Shown here in pieces: positions 63,847 through 64,000 of a stretch of 64,000 bases of DNA. The notes beneath the pieces are model-generated. The model did no database searches. It was not told where the DNA came from and saw nothing but the letters and a program-made list of their open reading frames with translations. Source of the stretch: Symsagittifera roscoffensis. Lineage: Eukaryota; Xenacoelomorpha; Acoela; Convolutidae. Position 1 is the stretch's first letter. Each line of letters starts with the position of its first letter. The DNA is taken from NCBI RefSeq assembly GCF_963678635.1, contig NC_087065.1, positions 29,259,252-29,323,251 on the forward strand. The letters run 5' to 3'. A program made the translations under genes and the position numbers.

Positions 63847-64000
63847 AAGGTTTAGGATGACGGATGCAAAAGGTTGTTAAATGGTTTCTATTTTCTTAAA
63901 CTGTTAGTTCTTACGATTTTTTGGTTAGCTTAACCTGGGTCTGTTTGTTCAGGGTTGGAGAGAAAAGTATATCGATTCCGAAGAATGATTTTTTACTTTC
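63847..64000 (-). other. Upstream region of the retroelement's first ORF
   Basis: No ORF. The leader, primer binding site and 5' LTR should begin in or beyond this segment. I could not identify a tRNA-complementary primer site with confidence. Confidence 0.35.

Overview
This is an AT-rich animal nuclear DNA window. Its genes carry canonical GT-AG introns, and several kinds of transposable element are present. The left third holds three host genes in a row on the + strand. They are a ZRANB2-type splicing factor (9 coding exons, 6506-11054), ribosomal protein S18 (2 coding exons, 11547-19964, split by an 8 kb intron) and the first coding exon of the ubiquitin ligase HECTD1 (20397-20843). The gaps between stop and next start are only about 490 and 430 bp, and AG acceptor-like sites precede the starts. 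That layout looks like an operon with spliced-leader trans-splicing. The species cannot be fixed; a tunicate is one possibility, but this is only a guess.

Left edge, 1-6500: degenerate coding remnants, then a large imperfect palindrome (arms about 1618-2075 and 2533-2902 plus 6151-6290). A CR1/Jockey-like LINE (about 2903-6115) sits in the right arm. The introns of ZRANB2 and RPS18 hold a dispersed repeat family, tRNA-derived SINEs, a 1 kb tandem duplication and a hAT-type MITE with a perfect 8-bp target-site duplication.

20189-34714 is a near-identical tandem duplication with a period of 7,263 bp. Each copy carries HECTD1 exon 1, part of its intron, a minisatellite, and the C-terminal half of a decayed protein-primed DNA polymerase B. 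The right copy runs on into the polymerase N-terminus (to about 36420). Beyond it lie further decayed Polinton/Maverick genes on the + strand: unknown genes (one tandemly duplicated, period 1,451 bp), a retroviral-type integrase, minor capsid protein, a small basic capsid-associated protein, major capsid protein and cysteine protease (to about 45760). No packaging ATPase was recognised. HECTD1 exon 2 is not in the window, so these elements probably lie in its first intron.

The right quarter (48613-63846, - strand) is a nearly intact, large Ty3/Gypsy-like element with an envelope gene. In transcription order it has a 155-aa ORF, a 202-aa ORF, a 2379-codon Gag-protease-RT-RNase H-integrase ORF, a P/S/T/Q-rich ORF, an 872-aa envelope-like glycoprotein, and an intact 601-aa ORF of unknown function. 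Most neighbouring ORFs overlap by 4 to 26 nt. The right part of the element (5' LTR and primer binding site) seems to lie beyond the window; 46.4-48.6 kb may include its 3' LTR. This multi-ORF element is the most novel object here.
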